A stretch of DNA of 64,000 bases from Rosettibacter sp037481715 (GCA_037481715.1 JBBFLD010000008.1:105579-169578), one strand, 5' to 3'. Shown: positions 34,037 through 43,754, counted from the first letter of the stretch. Made by a program: numbers and translations. Notes: generated by a model not told the origin, from the sequence alone.

Positions 34037-36649
34037 ATGAAAGATTATAAAAAATTTATTTTGATATTAATTTTATTTATAACAGGATTATTTATTAATT
34101 CTTTTGCACAGGATTTTAATGCAACAGTTGATAAAACTACTATCGGTCAGTATGAACATTTTCAGGTCTATTTTACATTTAATGGTTCTGATATCAATGG
34201 TGTAAGCAATTTTCGACCACCATCTTTTCAAGGTTTTAAAGTATTAAGTGGACCAAATCAATCCACAAGCATGCAAATTATAAATAATAAAGTCTCAGGC
34301 TCACTTACATTTTCCTACATATTAATGCCCACAAGTATTGGAGAATTTACAATTGGTTCGGCTTCAGTTGATTATAATGGAAAAACTTATAGAACAGCTC
34401 CTTTGAAAATTACTGTGGTTAAAGGGACATCTCAACAGCAAAAAGAAAGTAGTGGAATAAGTTCAGATGAGTTATCAAAAAATGTCTTTATTGTTGCAGA
34501 AGCAAGTAAAACTCGCGCATATCTTGGTGAGCAAATTACAGTTACATATAAACTTTACACCAAATTAAATATTGCATCACCACAAATAACTAAGTTGCCG
34601 CAATATCAAGGATTCTGGGCAGAAGAAATTGAGCCATCACAAACAATTTCTTTTGATATTGAGATGTATAAAGGGGAAAGATATCGCGTTGCTACTATTA
34701 AACGTGTTGCTCTTTTCCCAACTAAAACAGGAACATTAAATGTTACTCCATTTGAACTGAACATTCCAGTAATCGTAAAAAGAAAAAGAACAAGCAATGA
34801 TATCTTCGATGAATTTTTTAATGATTCATTTTTTGGAAATACACAAACAATAGAATATCTAGCAAAATCAAACACATTAAAAATTGAAGTCGAACCATTG
34901 CCGTCTACAAATGTTCCAGCTTCATTTAATGGGGCTGTTGGGAATTTTAATTTTAAAGTCGAAGTAGATAAAAACAAAGTAAAGACAAATGAAAGCATCA
35001 CACTTAGAATGACTGTTTCAGGGTCGGGCAATATCAAATTATTAAAACTTCCCGAAGTTCAACTGCCGGCTGGTTTTGAAAAATATGAACCAAAAATTTA
35101 TGACAATGTTAACAAAGGGTCTATAATATCGGGACAAAAAATTGTAGAATATTTGATTGTTCCGCGAACACCTGGTGAAAAAGAAATTTCACCAATTGAA
35201 TTTTCATATTTTAATCCAGCTGCAAAAAAATATGTGACCTTAACTTCTCCTGCTTTTAAAATAAATGTTATGAAAGGTGAAGGACAATATGAACCAATTG
35301 CAGGAACTTTTTCTAAAGAAGATATAAAATTACTTAGTGAAGATATTCGTTACATTAAAACTTCTGATTATAAATTCGAGAAGAAAAAGGAAAGAGCATT
35401 GCTTCAATCCTGGTTCTGGATTTCGATGACACTTCCATTAATTGCACTTTTTGTTGCAGTTGGAATAAGAAAAAAGCAAGAAAAACTTTATAGCAATGTT
35501 CAGCTGTTGAAATATCAAAAAGCTGAAAAAGCTGCCAAAAAGCGTTTGAAAATTGCAAAACAGGCTCTTGATAAAAATAATCTCTCAGAATTTTATTCTG
35601 AATTATCACTGGCTTTGTATGGATATCTTGAAGATAAGCTAAGTTTACAAAAATCAGAGTTTACAATTGAAAAAGCTCTCGAAATTCTTTCTCAAAAAAA
35701 TATTTCAGATGATTTAATTGCAAGAATAAAAAATGTTTCAGATAAATGTGAGTTTGTTCGCTTTGCACCTTCGGGATTAAATTCTGCATCTGCTAGTGAA
35801 ATTTATGAAGAAGCTGTAAAGATTATTGTTAATCTTGAATCAAGTCTTGAAGCTAATAAATCATTCAGTAAAAAATTAACTGGCAGAATGAATTTGTTCT
35901 CAATAATAGTTTTTGTGATGATATTAATGATTAGCAATAATTTATATCCTCAGTCACCAGAGCAACTAATGAATTTGGGAAATAAATATTATCAAGAACA
36001 GAAGTATGAAGATGCAGTGCAAACATATCAAAAAATTGTTGCTCAAGGTTATGAAAGCGCAGCTCTTTATTATAACATTGGAAATTCATACTTCCGTTTA
36101 GGTAAGCTTGGTTATGCAATTTTGTATTATGAAAAAGCACTTAAGTTAGCTCCAGGTGATGAAGATATTTCATACAATTTAAAAGTTGCAAATGCACGAA
36201 CTGTTGATCGAATTACTGAATTGCCAAAATTATTCATAGTTCAGTGGTGGGAAATATTGATAACATCATTATCATTGAATGGATGGGCTTTAATTACAGT
36301 AATATTTTATCTTTTGCTTTTAACATCAATTGCATTCTACTTTTTGTCGAGGAAAATAAATCTTCAAAGAATTGCATTTAATGTTGGAATCATCTCAATA
36401 ATTTTCTTTTTTGTTTCTATGATAATTTTAATTGCTCGATATAATCATGAAAAATCAACGAACTATGGTATTTTGCTTGAACCAGCATACTCAGTAAAAG
36501 TGGCTCCTGATGAAAAGAGTAATGATGCATTTTTAATTCATGAAGGAATTAAATTTGTTGTTGAAGATAATGTAAATAATTGGTCAAAAATTCGATTGTC
36601 TGATGGCAAAGTGGGCTGGATTCCTGATGATAAGTTTGGAAGAATTTAA
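34037..36649 (+). CDS. BatD-BatE fusion protein
   Basis: This 870-residue protein joins two Bat components. Residues 1-455 are BatD: signal peptide, then repeated immunoglobulin-like domains in the periplasm. A membrane helix (about 456-477) and a cytoplasmic helical region follow. At residue 618 a second signal-peptide-like segment begins (MNLFSIIVFVMILMISNNLYPQ). Then come TPR units (about 642-715), two membrane helices (about 734-805) and an SH3-like end with EDNVNNWSKIRLSDGKVGW. That second half is the normal BatE layout. No stop or frameshift separates them. The internal ATG at 35888 might still serve as a second start. The gene ends 2 bases before a Ste24 protease gene. Confidence 0.88.
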   Translation: MKDYKKFILILILFITGLFINSFAQDFNATVDKTTIGQYEHFQVYFTFNGSDINGVSNFRPPSFQGFKVLSGPNQSTSMQIINNKVSGSLTFSYILMPTSIGEFTIGSASVDYNGKTYRTAPLKITVVKGTSQQQKESSGISSDELSKNVFIVAEASKTRAYLGEQITVTYKLYTKLNIASPQITKLPQYQGFWAEEIEPSQTISFDIEMYKGERYRVATIKRVALFPTKTGTLNVTPFELNIPVIVKRKRTSNDIFDEFFNDSFFGNTQTIEYLAKSNTLKIEVEPLPSTNVPASFNGAVGNFNFKVEVDKNKVKTNESITLRMTVSGSGNIKLLKLPEVQLPAGFEKYEPKIYDNVNKGSIISGQKIVEYLIVPRTPGEKEISPIEFSYFNPAAKKYVTLTSPAFKINVMKGEGQYEPIAGTFSKEDIKLLSEDIRYIKTSDYKFEKKKERALLQSWFWISMTLPLIALFVAVGIRKKQEKLYSNVQLLKYQKAEKAAKKRLKIAKQALDKNNLSEFYSELSLALYGYLEDKLSLQKSEFTIEKALEILSQKNISDDLIARIKNVSDKCEFVRFAPSGLNSASASEIYEEAVKIIVNLESSLEANKSFSKKLTGRMNLFSIIVFVMILMISNNLYPQSPEQLMNLGNKYYQEQKYEDAVQTYQKIVAQGYESAALYYNIGNSYFRLGKLGYAILYYEKALKLAPGDEDISYNLKVANARTVDRITELPKLFIVQWWEILITSLSLNGWALITVIFYLLLLTSIAFYFLSRKINLQRIAFNVGIISIIFFFVSMIILIARYNHEKSTNYGILLEPAYSVKVAPDEKSNDAFLIHEGIKFVVEDNVNNWSKIRLSDGKVGWIPDDKFGRI

Positions 36650-36651
36650 TC

Positions 36652-37752
36652 ATGATTTTTTCTGAAATGAACGAAGCTAAAAAATATAACAACACTAAAC
36701 TTGCGATAGGAATATTCAAAGGAATTGCTTCTTTTATTCTGCTGTTTCTTTTTGTACTTTTTGGATATAGTAGTAAACTTGAAGAATTATTAAAACACTA
36801 CTTTTCAAATGATTATTTAATATTAATTTCATTTACTGTGATTTTAGGAATTGCATCTTCAATACTTTTTTTCCCATTAAATTATTATTCAGAATATTAT
36901 CTTGAACATAAATACAATTTATCGAACCAATCCTTTGGCAAATGGATTTGGGAAAATCTTAAAGAAGCATTAGTTGGTGCTGCAATTGGACTTCCTTTGT
37001 TAATTATATTTTATTTCATATTGAAGACTTATAATAATTACTGGTGGCTACCATTCGGAATTATAATGTTTTTCTTTTCTGTATTGCTTGCTCAAATTGT
37101 TCCAATATTGATATTACCATTGTTTTATAAAATTACACCCGTTGAAAATGAAGATTTGAAAAATAGAATTATTGAACTTGGCAAAGCAGCAAATTTGAAA
37201 GTAGATAATGTATTCAAATTTGATATGAGCAAAAATACCAAAAAAGGGAATGCTGCTTTTACAGGTTTAGGAAAAACAAAAAGAATTTTACTTGGTGATA
37301 CATTATTAAATAATTTTTCTAATGATGAAATCGAAACTGTGATTGCCCATGAAATGGGACATTATAAGAAAAAGCATATTGTGAAGAATATAATTTTAGG
37401 CACCATATTCAGCTTTTTGACTTTTTATTTGATTGCAAAACTTTATGAAGTAACAATAAACTTCTTTGGATTTAATTCAATTTTAGAAATTTCTGCTCTT
37501 CCTGTTTTAGTTCTTTGGGGAAGCATTATTGGTTTAGTACTTACTCCATTATCAAATTACATTTCTCGTAAATTTGAATATGAAGCTGATGAATATGCCG
37601 TAACCGCAACAAATAAAAAAGAAATTTTTATCAATACTCTTATCAAACTTACAGAACAAAATCTTGGTGATAAGGAACCCCATCCACTGATAGAATGGTT
37701 TTTTTACAGTCATCCATCGATTAAAAATAGAATAGCTGCATTAAATAATTAA
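36652..37752 (+). CDS. M48 family (Ste24/CAAX-type) membrane zinc protease
   Basis: The 366-residue polytopic protein has the HEMGH zinc site (His233, Glu234, His237) in ETVIAHEMGHYKKKH and the third ligand in EYEADEYA. N-terminal membrane helices and the segment LEHKYNLSNQSFGKWI are typical of Ste24p-like proteases. In bacteria these degrade or process membrane and lipid-linked proteins during envelope stress. It lies 2 bases behind the BatD-BatE gene, so it is probably the last gene of the aerotolerance operon. Confidence 0.92.
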   Translation: MIFSEMNEAKKYNNTKLAIGIFKGIASFILLFLFVLFGYSSKLEELLKHYFSNDYLILISFTVILGIASSILFFPLNYYSEYYLEHKYNLSNQSFGKWIWENLKEALVGAAIGLPLLIIFYFILKTYNNYWWLPFGIIMFFFSVLLAQIVPILILPLFYKITPVENEDLKNRIIELGKAANLKVDNVFKFDMSKNTKKGNAAFTGLGKTKRILLGDTLLNNFSNDEIETVIAHEMGHYKKKHIVKNIILGTIFSFLTFYLIAKLYEVTINFFGFNSILEISALPVLVLWGSIIGLVLTPLSNYISRKFEYEADEYAVTATNKKEIFINTLIKLTEQNLGDKEPHPLIEWFFYSHPSIKNRIAALNN

Positions 37753-37857
37753 TATTTATCCTTCCTTGAATTATAAATAAATATGCATCGTTAAAACATT
37801 TTATAAATCGATTTTATAATTATATTTGCAAAGAAAATTGATTATAAATTTGGGATA

Positions 37858-39123
37858 ATGATTTCGACTGTTAAAAAATATTCTTTCTTGTTTATATTGA
37901 TTCTTGCGCAATGCACTTTTGATAGTAATCCGCCAACTCAAACTGAATCAGAAACTTCAACAAGCAAAACTGTGCCAAGCAATCCTAAACCTGCGGATAA
38001 ATCTATAGACCAGCCACTTATTGTAAATTTACAATGGGAATTTTTAGGTTCACAAAAATTTGATGTTTACCTCGATAAAAAAAATCCTCCTCAAATATTA
38101 ATTGCAAGTAATATAACATCAAAATCACTTGTTGTAACTAATTTGGAATATCAAACAACATATTACTGGAGAGTTATTGCAAAGAATGATGATGGGAGCA
38201 AAATAGAAGGACCTGTCTGGAGTTTTACAACTTTAACTCAAACTTATCCTACTATTAACGGCTTTGCACTAAATCTTTATAAAATTCAAACAGAGCTTCC
38301 ATGTTATGTTCATGTTATGTTTCAGGTAATTGATTTGAACGGTAAGGGAATAGACTATCTTACTCAAAATGATTTTGAAATTTTAGAAGATGGAGAACCA
38401 ATTTCACAATCTGAATCACAAATAGAAATTAAAAAAAGGGAAGCTGTACCTTATAAATTAAAAACAGTAATAATGCTTGATAACAGCACAAGTCTTCAAA
38501 ATAACATTGAAGAAATCAGAAATGCAGCCAAATCATTTATTGAAAAAATAGTTTCTCAGCAGGAAATTTCTATTTATCAATTTTCTGATAAACCTGAAAT
38601 GTTGAGTGATTTTACAAATAATCCTGATTCTTTAATAAATGCAATTAATCGTTACAAATTAGGTTATCCAACAACAAATCTTTACGGTGCAGTAATTAAA
38701 GGAGCTTCTCTGTGGCGGGATTCATTTTCAATTGATGGAATTGTTCAAGGAATGATGATTGTATTTACAGATGGTAAAGACACACAAGGCTCAAGCACAT
38801 TGGCAGAAGCCTTAAATGCTATTCACAATAAAATTGTTTTTACAATTGGACTTGGGAGCGAAATTCAACCTGATATTCTTGAAGCAATTGGAACTGCAGG
38901 TTATTATTCAATTACAGATATTAATGAATTAAAGATGCAATTTGATAACATTCAAAAGTCAATAGTTAGTTATGCCAATAGTTTTTATTTATTAACTTAT
39001 AAAAGTCCAAAACGAGGAAATAATATTCACTCATTAACAATAAGAATAAAAAATAATCCATATACTGGAGAACGCTCAGAAATTAGAGGAACATTTAACA
39101 GCAACAATTTTTATTCATTTTAA
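37858..39123 (+). CDS. Lipoprotein with fibronectin III-like and von Willebrand A domains
   Basis: The 421-residue protein has a lipoprotein signal with LILAQC, placing the lipidated Cys at residue 19, then a Ser/Thr/Pro-rich spacer. An Fn3-like domain (about 50-127) contains YQTTYYWRVIAKNDDGS. A VWA domain (about 190-400) has a MIDAS motif LDNSTS and FTDGKDTQG. It is not a Bat protein and lacks membrane helices. Surface adhesion or protein binding is the likely role; the partner is unknown. A possible -7 box TATATTTG lies at 37821-37828. gatC starts 11 bases downstream. Confidence 0.8.
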   Translation: MISTVKKYSFLFILILAQCTFDSNPPTQTESETSTSKTVPSNPKPADKSIDQPLIVNLQWEFLGSQKFDVYLDKKNPPQILIASNITSKSLVVTNLEYQTTYYWRVIAKNDDGSKIEGPVWSFTTLTQTYPTINGFALNLYKIQTELPCYVHVMFQVIDLNGKGIDYLTQNDFEILEDGEPISQSESQIEIKKREAVPYKLKTVIMLDNSTSLQNNIEEIRNAAKSFIEKIVSQQEISIYQFSDKPEMLSDFTNNPDSLINAINRYKLGYPTTNLYGAVIKGASLWRDSFSIDGIVQGMMIVFTDGKDTQGSSTLAEALNAIHNKIVFTIGLGSEIQPDILEAIGTAGYYSITDINELKMQFDNIQKSIVSYANSFYLLTYKSPKRGNNIHSLTIRIKNNPYTGERSEIRGTFNSNNFYSF

Positions 39124-39134
39124 GAGGTAAAAAT

Positions 39135-39425
39135 ATGGCAGTAACCAAACAAGATGTTGAATACATTGCAAAGTTAGCACGATTAAAATTCAATGATGAA
39201 GAACTCGAGAATTTTACACATGAGTTAAATGAAATCTTAAATTATGTTGAAAAACTTAACGAACTTAATACTGAAAATGTTGAACCACTTTCACACCCGA
39301 TAGAAAATTTTAATGTATTTCGAGAAGATAAACTTGAGCTTTCCATTGACAGAGAAGAGGCATTAAGAAATGCTCCATCAAGCACTGAAGAATTTTTCAA
39401 AGTTCCAAAAGTAATTAATAAATAA
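39135..39425 (+). CDS. gatC: Aspartyl/glutamyl-tRNA amidotransferase subunit C
   Basis: The 96-residue stabilising subunit of the GatCAB amidotransferase begins with VEYIAKLARLKFNDEELENF, the recognisable GatC start. It includes LSHPIENFNVFREDKLE and the final FFKVPKVI. Length is normal. gatB lies separately at 10.8-12.2 kb on the other strand. A good ribosome-binding site (AAGAGGTAAAA) precedes the ATG. Confidence 0.93.
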   Translation: MAVTKQDVEYIAKLARLKFNDEELENFTHELNEILNYVEKLNELNTENVEPLSHPIENFNVFREDKLELSIDREEALRNAPSSTEEFFKVPKVINK

Positions 39426-39431
39426 TTGAAG

Positions 39432-40199
39432 ATGATTGTAGGAATTATACCTGCTCGCTTTGCATCAACGAGATTAATGGGAAAACCTCTTGCTGATATT
39501 GGTGGAAAGCCAATGATTCAGCATACATGGGAAAATGCAAGAAAATCTAAATTGCTTGATAAAGTTGTTGTTGCAGTAGATGACGAAAAAGTTTTTCAGG
39601 TTGTGCAAAGTTTTGGTGCAGAAGTTTATATGACACCTCAAAATGTTGCCTCTGGTTCAGACAGAATTGCACTTGTAGCTCAAGAACTTCCTGAAGCTAA
39701 TATAATTGTAAATATTCAGGGAGATGAACCATTTATTAACGGCAAAATGATTGACGAAGCAATTGAACCACTTTTATTTGATAAAAAAGTTAATGTTTCT
39801 ACTCTTGTCAAAAGAATTACAAGTGTTGAAGAAATGAAATCTCCCTCTGTTGTAAAAGTAGTTTTCGATTATAACAATTATGCTCTCTATTTTTCCCGCT
39901 CTCCAATACCTTATGTTAGAGATGCTAAGACTAATCTTGAAAAAATTGAAACTGGAGAAATTTATAAACACATTGGTCTTTATGTTTTTAGAAAAGAAAC
40001 TCTGCTCAAGTTTACATCACTTCGTCAAACTGATTTAGAACGAATTGAAAAATTAGAACAGCTTAGATTACTTGAACATGGAATCAAAATTAAAGTTGTT
40101 GTAACTGAATTTGACAGCCTTTCAATTGACACCCCAAAAGACCTTGAACTTGCCAGAAAATTTTATGAAAGGTTTTCTAAATCCAACAAGATGAGATAA
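39432..40199 (+). CDS. kdsB: 3-deoxy-manno-octulosonate cytidylyltransferase
   Basis: The 255-residue enzyme activates KDO to CMP-KDO for LPS inner core synthesis. It starts MIVGIIPARFASTRLMGKPL, the nucleotidyltransferase pyrophosphate loop. NIQGDEPFI, GSDRIA and YFSRSPIPY follow as in KdsB. The ATG at 39432 is preferred to the TTG at 39426 because it begins exactly at the conserved N-terminus. It opens the KDO/Lpt run that continues to 47.4 kb. Confidence 0.95.
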   Translation: MIVGIIPARFASTRLMGKPLADIGGKPMIQHTWENARKSKLLDKVVVAVDDEKVFQVVQSFGAEVYMTPQNVASGSDRIALVAQELPEANIIVNIQGDEPFINGKMIDEAIEPLLFDKKVNVSTLVKRITSVEEMKSPSVVKVVFDYNNYALYFSRSPIPYVRDAKTNLEKIETGEIYKHIGLYVFRKETLLKFTSLRQTDLERIEKLEQLRLLEHGIKIKVVVTEFDSLSIDTPKDLELARKFYERFSKSNKMR

Positions 40200-40295
40200 T
40201 TGATTTTTGTAGCTTATTAACGTGTATCTGTTATTATTTTATAAAGTTGTTTACTTTATTTATTTTTAATAATTGAATTAATAAATTATCATCAA

Positions 40296-41396
40296 ATGAA
40301 CAATATATCTCCCAAAAGAATAATTTTTATTGATATGATGCGTGCATTTGCAGTGCTCATGATGGTTCAGGGGCATACTATTGATACTTTTCTTGCAAAT
40401 GAATACCGCACTTTTGATTCTGTTCTTTACAGCATCTGGTTTACCATTCGAGGTTTTACTGCACCTATTTTCATGTTTTCATCAGGAACTGTATTTACTT
40501 ATTTACTTCGTTTGCAAAAAGTTCCATTTTGCGAAAATCCACGCGTTGCAAAAGGTTTAAGAAGATTTCTTACTTTGGTTCTAATCGGATATTTATTGCG
40601 ATATCCAACATATACTTTTTTTAATTTTAGTTTTGTTACAAAAGCACAATGGTTAACTTTTTTTACAGTTGATGCTTTGCATCTGATAGGTTTTGGATTA
40701 TTATTTATAATTATTCTTTCATACATTGCTGAAAAAATTAAAGCTAATGATTATCTGATTTTTTCTTTAGGTGCGTTTTTCTTTTTTGCAATGTTCAACA
40801 TTACTGAACAGATTAACTGGTTAAATTATTTGCCGATTCCTTTTGCTGCATATTTCTTTCACAAAACTGGTTCCTTGTTCCCATTATTTCCTTGGGCTGG
40901 TTATGTAATTAGCGGTGCTGTGCTGGGCAGTTACCTTGCTCATAATCCAGAAATATTTACCACAAAAAAATTTAGCAGAAAATTATTTTTAACAGGTTTT
41001 GGATTTTTAATTCTCTCATGGATAATCGATCTAATTGAAAAAATATTTTTTGGTGGGAAAGCATTGGTAACAGATAATTTTTATGTGATTACTATGAGAC
41101 TTGGCTGGGTATTAATATTAAACAGTTTAATGTCCTACCTTGCATTGAAATTAAAATCCATACCTGATTTAGTAAAATGGGTTGGCAGACATACACTTGT
41201 TGTTTATGCTGTTCATGTGATAATTTTATACGGCAGTGCATGGATTCCAGGTTTAAGCTTAATATTTGCAAACAAGTTGAGCATCGAAATTTCTATACTT
41301 GCAGCAATATTGATGATAGGACTAATGATTTTAATGGTTATTGGTATTGAAAAGCTTAAAAGTTATAGAAATAATAAAATAGTTTTAGAAACTTAG
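40296..41396 (+). CDS. DUF1624 membrane protein (heparan-alpha-glucosaminide acetyltransferase-like)
   Basis: The 366-residue polytopic membrane protein starts with KRIIFIDMMRAFAVLMMVQGHTIDTF, in which the conserved Asp and the His of QGH match the acyltransferase-like DUF1624 family. About ten hydrophobic segments follow. Related proteins transfer acyl groups to sugars across a membrane. Here it lies between kdsB and ruvB, so an envelope glycan or LPS decoration is a fair guess but not shown. ruvB starts 13 bases downstream. Confidence 0.75.
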   Translation: MNNISPKRIIFIDMMRAFAVLMMVQGHTIDTFLANEYRTFDSVLYSIWFTIRGFTAPIFMFSSGTVFTYLLRLQKVPFCENPRVAKGLRRFLTLVLIGYLLRYPTYTFFNFSFVTKAQWLTFFTVDALHLIGFGLLFIIILSYIAEKIKANDYLIFSLGAFFFFAMFNITEQINWLNYLPIPFAAYFFHKTGSLFPLFPWAGYVISGAVLGSYLAHNPEIFTTKKFSRKLFLTGFGFLILSWIIDLIEKIFFGGKALVTDNFYVITMRLGWVLILNSLMSYLALKLKSIPDLVKWVGRHTLVVYAVHVIILYGSAWIPGLSLIFANKLSIEISILAAILMIGLMILMVIGIEKLKSYRNNKIVLET

Positions 41397-41409
41397 GAAA
41401 AAAGGAAAA

Positions 41410-42441
41410 TTGAAAAGACGGTCGGCAAACTTAAATCCTTTGGTTACAGAAGAAGAAAAAAAGATTGAACAATCACTGCGCCCCAAAACTTTTGATGAAT
41501 TTACGGGGCAAACAAAAATTGTTGATAACTTAAAAGTTTTTATCGGTGCTGCAAAAAAGAGAAATGAAAGTTTAGACCATGTTTTATTAACTGGTCCTCC
41601 AGGCTTAGGCAAAACTACACTTGCACACATTATTGCAAACGAACTTGGTGTAAAAATTAAAGTTACATCTGGACCTGTTCTTGAAAAACCAGGCGACCTT
41701 GCTGGAATTCTGACAAATCTGGAAGAAAAGTCTGTATTGTTTATTGATGAAATTCATAGACTAAGTCCAGTGGTTGAAGAATATTTATATTCAGCAATGG
41801 AAGATTTTAAGCTTGATATAATGATTGACAGTGGTCCAAATGCAAGGACTGTTCAAATTAAACTTCCTAAATACACTTTGATTGGTGCCACTACCAGAGC
41901 AGGATTATTAACTGCTCCATTGAGAGATAGATTTGGCATTAAAGCTCGTCTCGATTATTATGAAAGTGATTTGATAAAAAAAATTATACATCGTTCTGCA
42001 AATCTGCTTAATATAAAGATTGATGATGAAGCAGCAGAAGAAATTTCAAAACGTTCAAGAGGTACGCCAAGAATTGCAAATAGATTATTGAGAAGAACAA
42101 GAGATTTTGCTGATTATGAAGATAAAAATATAATTGATATTGAAGTTGCAAAAAAAGCTCTCAATGCACTCGAAGTTGATGAGTATGGACTTGATGAAAT
42201 GGATAAAGAAATAATTCTTACAATTATTGAAAAATTTAATGGCGGTCCAGTTGGATTAAACACAATTTCTGTTGCTGTCAATGAAGATGCAGGAACAATT
42301 GAAGAAGTTTATGAGCCGTTTTTAATTCAACAGGGTTTTATTCAGCGGACACCACGCGGAAGAGAAGCAACAGAATTAGCTTATCTTCGCTTCAACAAAA
42401 AGAAAAAAATTAGCAATCATCCAGATTTATTTGAGAAATAA
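41410..42441 (+). CDS. ruvB: Holliday junction branch migration ATPase RuvB
   Basis: The 343-residue AAA+ motor drives branch migration with RuvA. Start is TTG at 41410 behind AAAGGA. It shows SLRPKTFDEFTGQ-type N-terminus, Walker A TGPPGLGKTTLAH, Walker B LFIDEIHRL and the C-terminal winged helix ending GFIQRTPRGREATELAY. ruvA and ruvC are not adjacent. It is embedded between envelope genes, 5 bases before kdsA. Confidence 0.97.
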   Translation: MKRRSANLNPLVTEEEKKIEQSLRPKTFDEFTGQTKIVDNLKVFIGAAKKRNESLDHVLLTGPPGLGKTTLAHIIANELGVKIKVTSGPVLEKPGDLAGILTNLEEKSVLFIDEIHRLSPVVEEYLYSAMEDFKLDIMIDSGPNARTVQIKLPKYTLIGATTRAGLLTAPLRDRFGIKARLDYYESDLIKKIIHRSANLLNIKIDDEAAEEISKRSRGTPRIANRLLRRTRDFADYEDKNIIDIEVAKKALNALEVDEYGLDEMDKEIILTIIEKFNGGPVGLNTISVAVNEDAGTIEEVYEPFLIQQGFIQRTPRGREATELAYLRFNKKKKISNHPDLFEK

Positions 42442-42446
42442 AATTT

Positions 42447-43271
42447 ATGGTTGAGATTAATAACATAAAGATTGGCAACAATCTTCCTTTAATTCTAATT
42501 GCGGGTCCATGTGTGATTGAAAATGAATACATCACTCTTCATACCGCGGAAAAGATTAAGAAGATTACTGAAGAATTAAATATTCCATATATCTTTAAAT
42601 CAAGTTATAAGAAAGCAAATCGAACAAGCATAAAATCTTTTACTGGTCTTGAATTTGAACAATCAATCAAGATTTTAGAAAAAGTTAAAAATGAATTTTC
42701 TTTGATAATTTTAACAGATGTTCATTCAGAAAATGAAATTGCAATTGTTTCAGAAATTGTAGATGTAATTCAAATACCAGCATTTTTGTGCAGACAAACA
42801 GAATTACTGCTTGCCGCTGGTAAAACAGGCAAAGCTGTTAATGTTAAGAAGGGCCAATTTTTAGCTCCCGATGATATGAAATATGTTGCAGATAAAATTG
42901 AATCTACAGGTAACAATAAAATATTATTGACAGAAAGAGGGACAACTTTTGGTTATCACAATCTTGTAGTTGATATGAGAAGTCTCGAAATAATGAAACA
43001 ATTTGGTTATCCTGTTATTATGGATGCAACTCATTCTGTTCAAATTCCAAGTCAGGGTGGTGTGAGTGGCGGAGACCGAAAATATATTCCAACATTAGCA
43101 AAGGCAGCAGCTGCTGTTGGTATTGCAGGACTTTTCCTTGAAGTTCATCCTGAGCCCGATAAAGCTTTGAGCGATGCTGCAAGTCAGCTTCCTCTAAATG
43201 ATTTAAGTAATCTTCTTTCAATTGTAAAAAGAATTGATGAACTTGTTAAAAATGAAAAAAGAAATAATTGA
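42447..43271 (+). CDS. kdsA: 3-deoxy-8-phosphooctulonate synthase
   Basis: The 274-residue TIM-barrel enzyme condenses phosphoenolpyruvate with arabinose 5-phosphate to KDO-8-phosphate. LIAGPCVIEN at the start, FKSSYKKANR, and the C-terminal MDATHSVQIPSQGG are KdsA hallmarks. CVIEN near residue 23 includes the Cys that, in metal-dependent KdsA, binds the metal. The kdsC gene overlaps its last 20 bases, indicating translational coupling. Confidence 0.96.
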   Translation: MVEINNIKIGNNLPLILIAGPCVIENEYITLHTAEKIKKITEELNIPYIFKSSYKKANRTSIKSFTGLEFEQSIKILEKVKNEFSLIILTDVHSENEIAIVSEIVDVIQIPAFLCRQTELLLAAGKTGKAVNVKKGQFLAPDDMKYVADKIESTGNNKILLTERGTTFGYHNLVVDMRSLEIMKQFGYPVIMDATHSVQIPSQGGVSGGDRKYIPTLAKAAAAVGIAGLFLEVHPEPDKALSDAASQLPLNDLSNLLSIVKRIDELVKNEKRNN

Positions 43272-43737
43272 TAAACTAAAAGAGATTCGACTAATTATTT
43301 TTGATTTGGAAGGTGTGTTGCTCACACAATCACAAATTGATGAACAAATTATTGATAATCTTTCTAAATCTGTTTGTAATGCGGTAAGTGAATTCAAAAA
43401 AAGAAATGTAAATTTTGCAATAATTACAGCTCGACATCATGATGAATTAATTGAAAGTTTAGAAGAAATTCCTGATTGCCATGTTTTAAGTTCTTCTATT
43501 GATAAAGTTTCTGCTGCAGAAAAAATTTTGAAAACTAAAAAACTGAATTGCAATAATGTTTTTTTTATCGGCGATGGAATACTTGATATTCCACTGTTAA
43601 GAAAATGTGGTTTATCTGCTGCACCAAAATCTGCAAAACGAGAAGTAAAAAGAGTAGTAGATTTTATAATTAATGGAAGTAACTCAAACGAGATTTTTCA
43701 AGAGATATTAAAATTATTTGATAAAATAAAATCATAA
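43252..43737 (+). CDS. kdsC: KdsC-like HAD phosphatase with altered motif I
   Basis: The 161-residue protein from ATG 43252 lies where KDO-8-phosphate phosphatase is expected (kdsA-kdsC-kdsD). HAD motifs are motif I IFDLEG (Asp18, Glu20), motif II IITAR (Thr59), motif III Lys (85 or 91) and motif IV GDGILD (Asp108, Asp112). KdsC normally has DxDG in motif I and GDDxxD in motif IV. Here the general-acid Asp is Glu20 and the second motif IV Asp is Gly. The overall match to KdsC is weak in parts, so activity is uncertain. A longer start at 43234 is possible but less natural. Confidence 0.75.
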   Translation: MKKEIIDKLKEIRLIIFDLEGVLLTQSQIDEQIIDNLSKSVCNAVSEFKKRNVNFAIITARHHDELIESLEEIPDCHVLSSSIDKVSAAEKILKTKKLNCNNVFFIGDGILDIPLLRKCGLSAAPKSAKREVKRVVDFIINGSNSNEIFQEILKLFDKIKS

Positions 43738-43754
43738 ATAAATCATATAAAAAA

